NCBI GenBank assembly: GCA_964516325.1
Contig: CAZFAP010000007.1
Span: 1 to 54,804, forward strand
DNA length: 54,804 nt
Reading direction: 5' to 3'
Source: CAZFAP01 sp964516325
Lineage (GTDB): Bacteria > Auribacterota > JABMQX01
Below are positions 8,729 through 17,719 of this stretch, piece by piece. The notes beneath the pieces are model-generated. The model saw nothing but the letters and a program-made list of their open reading frames with translations. It did no database searches and was not told the DNA's origin. Numbering within the stretch: the first letter of the stretch is position 1; each line of letters begins with the position of its first letter. Made by a program: the position numbers and the translations under genes.

Positions 8729-11700
8729 CTAATACTCGACGACTGCGTTAAGTTTCTCGCCGGTCGTCGGCAGCAACACCAGCTCCTTTGACGCATCGAA
8801 CCGAACCCAGGGCTTGCCGTTGATCTGGACTGCCCGAATGGGCTTCCCCTGCGGATGACGGATGCGAAGCCATAGTTCCTTCGGTGGACGTCTCGACGGT
8901 GGGAGAACCTCCGCGTGGATGCCCCCTTTCGCAGCGTGAGAAATCACACGGAAACTAACCTCGCCAAAATACGTTGGCAATCGCTCGACGCTGATTTCTT
9001 GCCCGTCGGAGAACCATTCTCTCGGCGCCGCCGGGCACAGAGTGAGCTTTTCACCTTCTTCCACCGCGAGAAGGTATCGCAGCCAGACGATGAATGCGGA
9101 CTCGTCAGGTGTCTTATAGAACGGTCCCCCGCCGCGACCGAACTGCGCTGGTAACCACTCGCAGAACGCCCGGACGTCCTCATAGACGCTCGCGGCAAGC
9201 GTGTTGTACAAGCAGCGGACCGCTCGCTCCGGCTCATCTCGGCGGACATAGACAATGGGAGTCGGGACAAGGTTCGGCTGGAGGGTCATGCCGCCGTGGC
9301 TGAACCACCATTTGACGGTATCTATCCCAAGCCCGCGCTCTTTGGAGACGAAAACGTTGTTCTCGGCGTCGTAAAGAATCCATGTGGCCTCGATGCTGTT
9401 CGGCGGATATATGCCGCAGTCAATCAGGTGAATGGGACCGTAGAGGCTGTCGCGAATCCAGCCGAGATCGCGTCCGCGGAGGAGGCCTCGCGTTGGCTGA
9501 TGGGGAATGTACGTGCCGTCTCCCTGATTGACAACCGGCGAGAGGAGCATGGACCGTCGAGCGGCTCGCCTGATGTCCGTCAGGTATTCCGCCGCTTCTT
9601 TTTGAATGCGGTCGGCGTCCGGCGAGGAGATTTCAGCGAGCACGTCGGCGGCGTCCGTCATCCCCCTGCACGCGTAGGCGTTCACGGCGTACCAGTGGAG
9701 AAATTCGGGATTGTCCTCAAGGTGTCCGGGCGGGAGAACCCCATATTGCCAGACTTTCCGTCCGCCAGCGTCGGTGAGTTTTGTGGCCTCCCTTTCGCGG
9801 ACGATGAAATCGCACGCCTTCACGATATTTGGCTCCACTCGCTTCAGCCATTCCTTGTCCCCGGTGAGGCGGAAATGCTCGCAAAGCATCCAGAGCACAA
9901 ATCCGTGGTCGAGGTTGTAGTTGAAGGTCTGATAGTCAACGCCCTCCTTGACGCGCAGTCCATGAAGCACACCGTCCGAGGAACGGAATCTGCCGTGGAG
10001 CGGACGCGTGCCTTGAAGACGGATGAATGGCTCGAGATATTCTTCAGCCAGTTTGGAATACCCGCGAAGGTCGAGCGAGCGAATTTGATGGCAAGCTTCG
10101 TTCGCGCAGACGTTGTAATGAAACGTCGCGGCTGGAAGCATCGTCAGACCGGTGTCAACGTCCTTATCGGCGCTGACGGTTATGTGCCAGAACTGAGCCC
10201 GGACCAAATCATTGAGCAGCGGGTTGGGAACGCGAATCTTTGCTCCGCCGTCAATTCCGGTGTGCCAGTAGCGCACTGTCCGCTCAAGCTCACCTCCGAA
10301 ATTCATCTCCCGCAGGCGGGAGATTTCCTCGTCGGTCAGAGAAGAAAGGAACGGAATCTTGAAAACAATTCGCTGTTTTGCCTTCGGTGGAAGAGTCGTT
10401 TCAAAAGCAGCGACGCCGGAACCATCTCCGGCATGGGAAGTCGCCCAGGAGGGCACGGCGCCCTCTGCGCGGAAGTCAACAAACAAGCGAAGACGCGGTT
10501 CCGAATACGTTTCCTTGCTTTTCTCGTTCGCCACGCCATAAATGAAACCATCTCTCAGCTCGAGAGTCTCGGGTGGCGTCGTCCCAAGCGTCACACGGAC
10601 TGGGAGCAGCCCGTTCGAGGGATTTTCGGCGATGAGCGAAACGAGGAGAACGGAAGTCTCGTCCCCGCGTAAGCTCGCGGGGTCAGCATCCTCCGGCGCG
10701 AGCAGGGCTGCGACCGCTGACTCGCGGAACAAAATCCCGCCATTCTCCCATTCGGTCTTAATGACGGGAAGATAGCCTTCGAGGAGGGATTGTCTGGCTG
10801 CTCCCTCCCTTTCGCGAAAATCGGCGGGCGTTCCAGTTCCGATTTTGTAAATAATCTCGTCTGCGGGCCAGAGCATTCGGCTGTCCTCTCGTCCCGGCGA
10901 TTTCAGCGCTCTTTTCATGAGGAGCACGTTTCCGTTGTAAAGCACGCCAAACTCCTGCCGGTTGCCATCGCAGCCGAGGGGGAAGTAGCTGCCGTACGGT
11001 CTGTGCTCCGTGTCCTTCAACGCCGGTATCTCCGCGCGAGCGCGCTGATAGGTCTGTTCCGGCTGCGCTGCTGCCTTTTCCCAGACAGTGCTCGGCTCGC
11101 CCGACCGACGAGCGAACTCCGTCTCGCCAAAGCTCTTGCCATCCTTCTGCGCTATCCACAGCCCGAATTCCGGGATGAAAACGCCGTCGCGGACCGCGTC
11201 TGTCGGAAGGAACGATACGCCTTCCGTCTCGCCATCGCCCCAGCGCAGGGTCACAATGGTCCTGTCGGGCGAATCCTCCGGCGAGTCCGAGCAAAGGACG
11301 CTGAGAAGGTAGTGGGCGGTTTCGCCGTTCGGGGGATCAGGCTGCAAAGGCGTCAGGACATGTCCGCAAAAGACACTGGCGGAAGTAAGCCTCAGAGGTT
11401 TCGCCTGCGAACCAACGCCGGTCTCGATTTTCAGGTCAGCTTGCTTCCACTTGTGCGGCGAAAAAACGCGAAGTGCAAGTATTGGGGGATGTTGTCCGTC
11501 GGGGAAAGCGATCCGGACCTTGAACGTTCGACGATGGGGAACCTGTAGCCCCCTGGAATCCCGTATCTCCTCCTCGCTCAGCGGAAGAGTCTCGTAAGCC
11601 CACCTGTTGCCCTCTCGTCGGAATTCGGCCTTTGGACGCTTCCAGGCTCCGTTGAACGGGTCGTCGAGGCGTGTCCATCCTCCGCGGTCCTGCGGGGGCC

Positions 11701-12061
11701 ATGAATCGTGCCAGTACTGAAAAGCGTTCTCGCCCGAAATCGCTGCATCCTCCTCTCTTAAGAACTCGACCTCGACGCCAGCGACATTCTGCGGAAAATC
11801 CCACTCTACGCCAATGTGCGGCTCTTTCCCCCGCGAAGCTTCGGCGGGGAGAAGCGCGCTCTGCCCATCCCGGAATTGGCGTCTCCCCGCCCGATGCCAC
11901 TCGATGTCCATAGCGGCCGTTCCCGTCCACGTGCACAAATGCCCAAACGGCGCGACGTCAACCCGGTCTTCTGCCCGGGGGACACGCTCGGCCCCGAAAG
12001 CCCCGGAGGCTGCACGCATCAGAGCGAGGCCAGAAATCAACGCACCAACACATCTATTCAT
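8729..12061 (-). CDS. Secreted six-hairpin glycosidase-like protein
   Basis: The chosen start at 12061 gives 1,110 residues with GGAG nine bases upstream and a clean signal peptide (MNRCVGALISGLALMRAASGAFGA). A longer frame adds 32 residues that would spoil the signal. The N-terminal half is beta-rich, including an EFRREGNRWAYETLPLSEEE segment. Residues from about 620 to 1010 show the helix-hairpin pattern of (alpha/alpha)6-barrel glycosidases, with repeated Trp/Tyr-rich segments. The C-terminal PxxWFSDGQ...LPTYFGEVSF pattern followed by a LRIRHP strand is typical of GH78/amylo-glucosidase-type proteins. The exact GH family and linkage are uncertain. It is probably periplasmic or surface carbohydrate processing. 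Confidence 0.7.
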   Translation of the reverse strand: MNRCVGALISGLALMRAASGAFGAERVPRAEDRVDVAPFGHLCTWTGTAAMDIEWHRAGRRQFRDGQSALLPAEASRGKEPHIGVEWDFPQNVAGVEVEFLREEDAAISGENAFQYWHDSWPPQDRGGWTRLDDPFNGAWKRPKAEFRREGNRWAYETLPLSEEEIRDSRGLQVPHRRTFKVRIAFPDGQHPPILALRVFSPHKWKQADLKIETGVGSQAKPLRLTSASVFCGHVLTPLQPDPPNGETAHYLLSVLCSDSPEDSPDRTIVTLRWGDGETEGVSFLPTDAVRDGVFIPEFGLWIAQKDGKSFGETEFARRSGEPSTVWEKAAAQPEQTYQRARAEIPALKDTEHRPYGSYFPLGCDGNRQEFGVLYNGNVLLMKRALKSPGREDSRMLWPADEIIYKIGTGTPADFREREGAARQSLLEGYLPVIKTEWENGGILFRESAVAALLAPEDADPASLRGDETSVLLVSLIAENPSNGLLPVRVTLGTTPPETLELRDGFIYGVANEKSKETYSEPRLRLFVDFRAEGAVPSWATSHAGDGSGVAAFETTLPPKAKQRIVFKIPFLSSLTDEEISRLREMNFGGELERTVRYWHTGIDGGAKIRVPNPLLNDLVRAQFWHITVSADKDVDTGLTMLPAATFHYNVCANEACHQIRSLDLRGYSKLAEEYLEPFIRLQGTRPLHGRFRSSDGVLHGLRVKEGVDYQTFNYNLDHGFVLWMLCEHFRLTGDKEWLKRVEPNIVKACDFIVREREATKLTDAGGRKVWQYGVLPPGHLEDNPEFLHWYAVNAYACRGMTDAADVLAEISSPDADRIQKEAAEYLTDIRRAARRSMLLSPVVNQGDGTYIPHQPTRGLLRGRDLGWIRDSLYGPIHLIDCGIYPPNSIEATWILYDAENNVFVSKERGLGIDTVKWWFSHGGMTLQPNLVPTPIVYVRRDEPERAVRCLYNTLAASVYEDVRAFCEWLPAQFGRGGGPFYKTPDESAFIVWLRYLLAVEEGEKLTLCPAAPREWFSDGQEISVERLPTYFGEVSFRVISHAAKGGIHAEVLPPSRRPPKELWLRIRHPQGKPIRAVQINGKPWVRFDASKELVLLPTTGEKLNAVVEY

Positions 12062-12544
12062 CAGCCTATCTCCTATCGTCCGGTCATACATCCCCACGAA
12101 GACGCGCTCCATAACGAAAAAAGGGCGATCCTTTTTTTGGGAGAACGACGCATTCAAAATTAAAGCAAAGAAGGGAGTTTGGAAAGGCTTATTCGAGGGC
12201 TGAGGTAAGGGTTCGACGAAAACGTTCAGACGGAGCTCAAACCGCTCGTAGCGCGATGCTGCGGCCCGAGGGTGACTTCAACAAGCAATGTGAGCCATAC
12301 TTGAAGCAGACCAAGGGATGCTCCCTCGCAAAGGCGCAGACAGCCGAAGCTCTCCCATCAAGCCCTGGTGTGCTGCGCGTCTTGGCGAGAAAAAGGGGGA
12401 TTCGGAGAAGGGGACCGGCGGCAACATGAGACCCTGCGGCCGGTTCGATGCTCACGCCGTAGAGCTTGTCCTTTTCCCATAGCCGTTTTCCTTCTCGCGA
12501 ACGAAGGGAATCAGCCGCCCCGCGGTTTCGGCAGGTTCGGGTGG
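12062..12544. other. Intergenic stretch with no confident gene
   Basis: Upstream of the glycosidase-like gene lies a symmetric A/T-tract hairpin (about 12117-12140, AAAAAAGG...CCTTTTTT) that could terminate transcription in either direction. Further on, a plus-strand frame of 57 codons begins at the ATG near 12251 (MLRPEGDFNKQC...). It lacks a clear ribosome-binding site and I cannot assign it. Nothing else is recognised. Confidence 0.4.
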
Positions 12545-12994
12545 TTATGGCAGATGAAGGATGTCCTCGAGATCCTTCGGACGACCACATACCTTTTTGT
12601 TTTTCTTCAGGGCATCAAGTCCGATGACGTTCACGCGAACCCCCTCGATTTCAACCGTCTCCCGGTCCCTGTGGCATTCCTCGAAGACCACACCGGATGC
12701 GCCGGTAATGACTTCGATCCTCACAGGGGGAACCCCCATCCGGATGACCTTATCCTTTTCCAGAAACAGACCGGAGCGGAGTTGGTCTTCCGGCATGCCG
12801 AACTCCCGGAGCGCCTTGCAGGCTCTCTCCGCGTTTTCCTTGTCAACGGGGATCCACACATCCAGGTCCGCCGTCGCGCGGGGGTAACCGTGATAGCCGA
12901 CCGCATACCCGCCAACCAGCAGATACCTAACGCCGTTCGAGTTCAGCAATCTCAAGAAATCTCTGAAGTCGGGATGTAGTTCGATTACAGCCAT
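12545..12994 (-). CDS. DNA polymerase beta-like nucleotidyltransferase (toxin-antitoxin type)
   Basis: This 149-residue protein has the minimal nucleotidyltransferase core: LLVGGYAVGYHGYPRATADL contains the GG motif at residues 28-29 and leads to the DLD metal-binding pair at 43-45. A later IEVI strand can supply the third carboxylate. It resembles small nucleotidyltransferases encoded with a short partner in bacterial toxin-antitoxin-like pairs. Its start lies 68 bases inside the upstream partner gene, in another frame. Both frames in the overlap carry family-like sequence, so the overlap appears real. A transferase acting on RNA or protein is expected for the fold; toxicity is only inferred. 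Confidence 0.75.
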   Translation of the reverse strand: MAVIELHPDFRDFLRLLNSNGVRYLLVGGYAVGYHGYPRATADLDVWIPVDKENAERACKALREFGMPEDQLRSGLFLEKDKVIRMGVPPVRIEVITGASGVVFEECHRDRETVEIEGVRVNVIGLDALKKNKKVCGRPKDLEDILHLP

Positions 12995-13139
12995 ATACCA
13001 TTCGCCGGCTCAGCTCAACCGCCGCCAGGCGCTCTCCGGGCGTCTTGGCATGCCAATAAGCCCGATCAGGGTCCGAGTCTCGCAACGAAACGATGGAAAG
13101 AGCCGTCTTGTCCAGCTTCGGCAATCCTTTCTCCACCAT
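12927..13139 (-). CDS. Small partner protein of the nucleotidyltransferase
   Basis: This 70-residue protein has the motif YWHAKTPGERLAAVELSRRM followed by a YG...RLQRFLEIAEL ending. I recall this as a recurrent small protein encoded directly upstream of nucleotidyltransferase genes in many bacteria. The start at 13139 has GAGGG six bases upstream. Its last 22 codons overlap the first 22 of the nucleotidyltransferase in a +1-shifted frame, suggesting translational coupling. It lies 77 bases downstream of rplS, so it may be read through from the ribosomal operon. An antitoxin or adaptor role is inferred from the pairing alone. Confidence 0.65.
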   Translation of the reverse strand: MVEKGLPKLDKTALSIVSLRDSDPDRAYWHAKTPGERLAAVELSRRMVYGCNRTTSRLQRFLEIAELERR

Positions 13140-13216
13140 CTGCTTCCCTCAGAATATGGCCGCCTGCGCCTCGGCCGCGTCTGCCCCGCGCAGCACGACG
13201 CCTGCCCCGGCGCGTC

Positions 13217-13570
13217 TTATTGCTCTGCCCGCTGCTTCTCTTTCACGCGGGCTTGTTTCCCGACTTTCCCGCGCAGGTAATAGAGCTTTGCTCTCCTCGC
13301 TCTTCCGTGCCTCTCGACGGTTATCTTCTGCACGGACGGCGAGTGAATGGGGACAACTTTCTCGACCCCCTCCCCGAAGACAACCTTTCGGAGGGTGATT
13401 CTTTCGGAGAGCCCGGAACCCTTTCTTCCGATGAGGATGCCGGTGAACGTCTGAGTTCTCACGCGGTCGCCTTCGACGACTTTCGTCTGAACCTTGACCG
13501 TATCTCCGATGGAAACGGAAGGGGTTTTTTCCTTCATCTGCTCTTTTTCCAAAAGACTACGCAGATCCAT
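13217..13570 (-). CDS. rplS: Ribosomal protein bL19
   Basis: The 117-residue product fits bL19 along its length: GDTVKVQTKVVEGDRVRTQ, FTGILIGRKGSGLSERITLR and VEKVVPIHSPSVQKI are the family's conserved blocks, and the C-terminus RRAKLYYLRGKVGKQARVKE is basic and rRNA-binding. bL19 sits at the interface of the 30S and 50S subunits. Its start overlaps the end of trmD by 14 bases, so translation is probably coupled. It is the last gene of the ffh-rpsP-khpA-trmD-rplS run. Confidence 0.97.
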   Translation of the reverse strand: MDLRSLLEKEQMKEKTPSVSIGDTVKVQTKVVEGDRVRTQTFTGILIGRKGSGLSERITLRKVVFGEGVEKVVPIHSPSVQKITVERHGRARRAKLYYLRGKVGKQARVKEKQRAEQ

Positions 13571-14270
13571 CTTGTTCTCCTCGCAACAAGTCAGGCCTGA
13601 CCTTCTTGGTTCGCTTCAACGCCATCTTTTTTCTCCACTTTCGGATCTCGGGGTGATTTCCCGAGAGAAGTATCTCCGGCGCCTTCATCCCTCGGAATTC
13701 CGCCGGTCGGGTGTACTGCGGATAATCCAATAGCCCATTGGCGAACGACTCCTCCTTCGCCGATTCCGCATCGCCCAGCGCCCCGGGAATCAACCGAACT
13801 ACGCAATCCACGACGACCATCGCCGGAATTTCTCCGTTGCTCAGAACGTAGTCGCCAATCGAAATCTCTTCTCCGACGAGGGCTACGCGAATTCTCTCGT
13901 CAATCTCTTCGTAGTGCCCGCACAAGAGGACCAGCCGCTCCCGACGGGAAAGCTCCTCGGCTTTCCTCTGAGAAAATCTCTCGCCCTGGGGCGTCAAATA
14001 GATCAGAGGGCAGCCCTCCGGGCCAATCTTCTCGACGCACTCGAAAACCGGCTCCGGCTTCAGAATCATCCCCGGGCCGCCGCCGAACGGGCGGTCGTCC
14101 ACCTTCCGGTGCTTGTCGTGGCTGTAGTCCCTGATGTTATGTACGTGAATCTCGACCAGCCCTTTTTCCCTGGCTCTTTTGACGATGCTCTCGTCAAAGA
14201 CGCCGCGAAAAAGCTCCGGGAAAAGGGTCAATATATCTATCCGCAACTCGTGCGACCTCTCCGCATGCAT
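13557..14270 (-). CDS. trmD: tRNA (guanine-N1-)-methyltransferase TrmD
   Basis: This 237-residue TrmD methylates G37 of tRNAs using S-adenosylmethionine and so prevents frameshifting. Recognisable family blocks are IDILTLFPELF, RDYSHDKHRKVDDRPFGGGP, LLCGHYEEIDERI and SIGDYVLSNGE. The last two form the trefoil-knot cofactor site. The C-terminal DYPQYTRPAEFRG and LLSGNHPEIRKWR are also typical. Length is normal. It is followed by rplS with a 14-base overlap. Upstream there is a 222-base gap before khpA where rimM often sits; no rimM is present. Confidence 0.97.
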   Translation of the reverse strand: MHAERSHELRIDILTLFPELFRGVFDESIVKRAREKGLVEIHVHNIRDYSHDKHRKVDDRPFGGGPGMILKPEPVFECVEKIGPEGCPLIYLTPQGERFSQRKAEELSRRERLVLLCGHYEEIDERIRVALVGEEISIGDYVLSNGEIPAMVVVDCVVRLIPGALGDAESAKEESFANGLLDYPQYTRPAEFRGMKAPEILLSGNHPEIRKWRKKMALKRTKKVRPDLLRGEQDGSA

Positions 14271-14492
14271 CCGTGCGCCAAAAGCAGGGAATCGTTCCTT
14301 TCCGCCGACCTTACGACAGACGCGGCGAAAAAGGCGCCCTCCCTTCTTAAACCTGTTGAGCAGGGAAGAAGACCTCTGCAGTGAGGAACTCAGTCAAACC
14401 TTACGGTCCGCTCCGGCACTGCCCTGAAGTGCGGTTCCAACGCCGAGAAAGCTCCCGAGACTGCTCAAGTCGAGTCCGCTTCGCCGAGCCGC

Positions 14493-14843
14493 TTATTCCA
14501 GAATCTCCAGCACGGCTCTTTGCCCATGTTTTGCGGCGGTTGTGGTGAGCAGCGTTCGGATCGCCCGGATAGTTCTCCCGTTCTTACCGATAATCTTTCC
14601 GATATCGGACTTGTTCACTCGCAGCTCGAAAACCATCGTCTTCTCGCCGTCTATCCGTTTGGCCTCCACTTGCTCAGGATAGTCCACAAGGGTTCTGGCG
14701 ATGAACTCGATGAACTCCTTCATCTCCGAGACGCTTTTGTCCTGAGCTTGCTCGCCCGTATTCTTCTTCTGCTCGCCCGCAGGAGCGGGTGGCTGTTCTT
14801 CGTTGTTCTTCTTCTTATCTTTTCGAGACCAGAATGCCGCCAT
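14493..14843 (-). CDS. khpA: KH-domain RNA-binding protein KhpA (YlqC type)
   Basis: The C-terminal 75 residues form one KH domain with the nucleic-acid-binding GxxG loop in GKIIGKNGRT, preceded by MKEFIEFIARTLVDYPEQVE, a hallmark of the KhpA/YlqC family. It carries an extra N-terminal stretch of about 38 residues, rich in Lys, Glu and Gln (KDKKKNNEEQ), longer than the usual family length of about 75-80. It overlaps the end of rpsP by 29 bases. KhpA partners with KhpB in other bacteria to bind small RNAs and affect cell-wall growth; no khpB is seen here. Confidence 0.92.
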   Translation of the reverse strand: MAAFWSRKDKKKNNEEQPPAPAGEQKKNTGEQAQDKSVSEMKEFIEFIARTLVDYPEQVEAKRIDGEKTMVFELRVNKSDIGKIIGKNGRTIRAIRTLLTTTAAKHGQRAVLEILE

Positions 14844-15069
14844 TTTTCAACACACCCTTTGCCTTGTCCGTTGGTTGTGCTCCCTGCCCCAGCCAGTATT
14901 TGACTCGTTCCGCATTGACCACAACCTTGTTGGTTTCTTTTCTGGGATCATAATACCCCAATTCCTCGATCGCTCTTCCATCTCTGGAAGTCTTCGCGTC
15001 CGCCACCACCACCCGGAAATGCGGCTGTCCGCGAGTCCCAACCCGTTTCAACCTGATAACTACCGCCAT
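14815..15069 (-). CDS. rpsP: Ribosomal protein bS16
   Basis: The 84-residue product matches bS16: it begins MAVVIRLKRVGTRGQPHFRV, then VVADAKTSRDGRAIEELGYYDP and VNAERVKYWLGQGAQPTDK. bS16 binds the 5' domain of 16S rRNA in 30S assembly. It overlaps ffh upstream by 10 bases and khpA downstream by 29 bases, so all three are probably translated as a coupled unit. Confidence 0.97.
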   Translation of the reverse strand: MAVVIRLKRVGTRGQPHFRVVVADAKTSRDGRAIEELGYYDPRKETNKVVVNAERVKYWLGQGAQPTDKAKGVLKNGGILVSKR

Positions 15070-16382
15070 GCAGAACCTCCCATTTTCATAATCCCTTTCT
15101 GGAATCTTCCCATTCGCTTGATCATCTTTCTGGCCTGCTCGAACCCTTTCAGAAGCCTGTTCACATCCTGCACCGTCGTTCCGCTTCCCGCAGCAATCCT
15201 CCGTTTCCGGCTGCCGTCAAGAACATGAGGATTGCGCCGTTCCATCGGAGTCATGGATTGAATCATCGCCTCGACCTTGTCCAGTTCTTTCTCCGCCGGC
15301 ACAACGCCCTTCAACTGGTTGAACCCCGGCATCATGCTCAGCACGCTCTCCAAGGAGCCCATTTTTCGTATGGACTGCATCTGGCTGAGGTAGTCCTCGA
15401 GGTCGAGGCCCTGCTTGCGCATCTTTCGCTCAAGCTTTTCGGCCTCCTCGTGGTCAATCCCCTCCTGCGCTTTTTCGACGAGGCTTACGACGTCCCCCAT
15501 GCCGAGTATCCGGGCGGCCATTCGGTCCGGATGGAATGGCTCCAGGTCGTCCACCTTCTCGCCGATTCCCACGAACTTGATCGGCTTGCCCGTCACCGCC
15601 TTGATGGACAGAGCCGCTCCCCCTCTTGTATCGCCGTCGAGCTTCGTGAGGACCGCGCCGGTGATGTCCAGAACCCCATTGAAGGTCTCAGCGATGTTCA
15701 CGGCGTCCTGTCCCGTCATGGCGTCCACGACGAGCAGAACCTCTCTCGGCGACAGGCGTTCCTTCATCGCGCGGAGCTCGTTCATCAGCTCCTCGTCAAT
15801 GTGGAGCCTTCCCGCCGTGTCGAGAATCACCGTGTCGAAATGTTTGTCCCGTGCGTGCTCGACAGATTTCGCAGCGATCTCGACCACGTCTTTTTCGTCT
15901 CCCGGTTCGTAAACAATCTCGCCGAGCTGTCGTCCGAGGGCGACAAGCTGCTCGACGGCCGCCGCTCTCTTCGTATCGCACGGCACGAGGATCGGATTGC
16001 GACCCTTTTTCTTCAGGCGTCTGGCGAGCTTCGCCGCCGTTGTCGTCTTTCCGGAACCTTGCAGCCCCACGAGCATCACGACCGATGGAGAGGACGACAG
16101 GTCCATCTCCTTGACGCCCCCGCCCATCAGGTTCACCAGTTCGTCGTGCACAATCTTGATCAGTTGCTGCCCCGGAAGGACGCCCCGCAGAGCCTCCTGC
16201 CCGACGGCCTTCTCCTTCACCCCCTCGATGAAATCCTTGACGACCTTATAGTTCACGTCGGCTTCGAGCAGAGCAAGACGAACCTCCCTCACCGCGTCCG
16301 CGATGTTCGACTCCGATAGCCTGCCGTACCCGGCGATCTTCCGAAAAACGCCCTGTAACTTCTCCGATAAACCCTCAAACAC
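15060..16382 (-). CDS. ffh: Signal recognition particle protein Ffh
   Basis: This 440-residue Ffh has all expected parts: an N domain (1-85), a GTPase G domain with the P-loop GLQGSGKTTTAAKLA, the DTAGR and TKLDGDTRGGAALS motifs, and the C-terminal Met-rich M domain with GSGTTVQDVNRLLKGF, which binds 4.5S RNA and signal sequences. It directs inner-membrane proteins to FtsY and SecYEG. It is first in the ffh-rpsP-khpA run and lies 68 bases downstream of murA. No SRP RNA gene was recognised in the window. Confidence 0.97.
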   Translation of the reverse strand: MFEGLSEKLQGVFRKIAGYGRLSESNIADAVREVRLALLEADVNYKVVKDFIEGVKEKAVGQEALRGVLPGQQLIKIVHDELVNLMGGGVKEMDLSSSPSVVMLVGLQGSGKTTTAAKLARRLKKKGRNPILVPCDTKRAAAVEQLVALGRQLGEIVYEPGDEKDVVEIAAKSVEHARDKHFDTVILDTAGRLHIDEELMNELRAMKERLSPREVLLVVDAMTGQDAVNIAETFNGVLDITGAVLTKLDGDTRGGAALSIKAVTGKPIKFVGIGEKVDDLEPFHPDRMAARILGMGDVVSLVEKAQEGIDHEEAEKLERKMRKQGLDLEDYLSQMQSIRKMGSLESVLSMMPGFNQLKGVVPAEKELDKVEAMIQSMTPMERRNPHVLDGSRKRRIAAGSGTTVQDVNRLLKGFEQARKMIKRMGRFQKGIMKMGGSAWR

Positions 16383-16450
16383 TTTCGCTACTCCGGGAAG
16401 GACTCGTCAGCCCTGCCTTCAGCCTAAACGGCTGCCTCGCGGGACAAACC

Positions 16451-17719
16451 TCACTCCGATTTCAGTCTTCGCATTTTCGCGCCGAGTTTGGACAGCTTGT
16501 TCTCGATGTCCATGTATCCCCTGTCAATGTGGTAGATTCTGTGGACAAAGGTTTCTCCTTCGGCGACCAATCCGGCGATGATTAGCGCAGCGCTCGCGCG
16601 CAAGTCGGAAGCCATCACCGGGGCGCCGCTCAGCGAAGGGACTCCGCGAACCAGCGCGCTGTTGCTGTCCACCGAAATCTCCGCCCCAAGGCGAGCCAGT
16701 TCCCCCACGTGCATGAACCGGTCTGGATAGATTTTCTCGACGATGCGGCTCACCCCAGGCGTAATGGACATCAGAGCCATGAACTGTGCCTGGAGGTCCG
16801 TCGGGAAACCCGGATAAGGGAGCGTCGTCAAATCCGTAGCCCCTCTGCTGCCAGCCCCCCGGACACGGATTTTTCCATTCTGCACGGATACCTCCACCCC
16901 GGTCTCCTGAAGTTTCGAGGTTACCGCTTCGAGGTGGTTCACGTCGGCGCCGAGGAGTGTGACGTCGCCGTCGGTGGCGGCAGCGGCAATCATGAACGTG
17001 CCCGCCTCGACTCGGTCAGGGATAACCTCATGCTCCGCGCCGTGCAGTTCCTTCACGCCTTCAATGGTCAATCGCGGCGTCCCGGCGCCCGTGATTTTTG
17101 CCCCCATCTTGTTGAGGAACGTCGCCACGTCCGTGACCTCAGGCTCGCACGCCGCGCTTTCGATAATGCTCTCGCCTTCCGCCTTCACGGCCGCAAGCAT
17201 GACGTTGACTGTGGCGCCAACGCTTGAGCCGAAAGCACCGCCCAGGAAAATCCTTGCTCCTCGCAACTGCTTCGCGGTCGCGACCATGTAGCCGTGCCGC
17301 TTCTCGATGTTGGCGCCGAGCGCCATAAGACCTTTGATGTGAAGGTCAATGGGTCTTGGCCCGATGACGCAGCCACCCGGCAGCGACACGATGGCTCTGC
17401 CGAGCTTGCCGAGGAGCGCGCCCAGCGCATAGACGGACGATCTCATTTTCCTGACGAGGCCATATGAAGCCTCCCATTTCTTCAGAGTGCTGGGATCAAT
17501 CTCGATATCGCCTTCGTAGCTCCGCTTGGTTGACACACCGAGGTTGTCGAGAATCATGAGCATGGTGTCAACGTCTCTCAGCCACGGAGTTCTCCTGATT
17601 ACCGACGGCGTCTCCGCGAGGATGGCCGCTGCCATCAGAGGCAACACGGCGTTTTTCGAGGAGCTTACTTGCACCTCGCCCTGGAGACGCTCACCTCCCC
17701 AGATCACGAATTTGTCCAT
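16451..17719 (-). CDS. murA: UDP-N-acetylglucosamine 1-carboxyvinyltransferase MurA
   Basis: This 422-residue EPSP-synthase-fold enzyme transfers enolpyruvate from PEP to UDP-GlcNAc, the first committed step of peptidoglycan synthesis. The catalytic loop LPGGCVIGPRPIDLHI contains the key Cys (C117), the residue attacked by fosfomycin; an Asp here would give resistance, so sensitivity is predicted. Other family blocks include SSSKNAVLPLMAAAIL, EPEVTDVATFL, PYPGFPTDLQAQFMA and DRGYMDIENKLSKLGA. It follows prmC after 134 bases. Confidence 0.96.
   Translation of the reverse strand: MDKFVIWGGERLQGEVQVSSSKNAVLPLMAAAILAETPSVIRRTPWLRDVDTMLMILDNLGVSTKRSYEGDIEIDPSTLKKWEASYGLVRKMRSSVYALGALLGKLGRAIVSLPGGCVIGPRPIDLHIKGLMALGANIEKRHGYMVATAKQLRGARIFLGGAFGSSVGATVNVMLAAVKAEGESIIESAACEPEVTDVATFLNKMGAKITGAGTPRLTIEGVKELHGAEHEVIPDRVEAGTFMIAAAATDGDVTLLGADVNHLEAVTSKLQETGVEVSVQNGKIRVRGAGSRGATDLTTLPYPGFPTDLQAQFMALMSITPGVSRIVEKIYPDRFMHVGELARLGAEISVDSNSALVRGVPSLSGAPVMASDLRASAALIIAGLVAEGETFVHRIYHIDRGYMDIENKLSKLGAKMRRLKSE

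Noticed and set aside
9296..10672. Plus-strand frame of 458 codons within the glycosidase-like gene
   Set aside because: It is antisense to a gene with a signal peptide and family motifs, and its product has no domain pattern.
12237..12590. Minus-strand frame of 117 codons upstream of the glycosidase-like gene
   Set aside because: It has no ribosome-binding site, no motif, and overlaps the end of the nucleotidyltransferase gene in a different frame.
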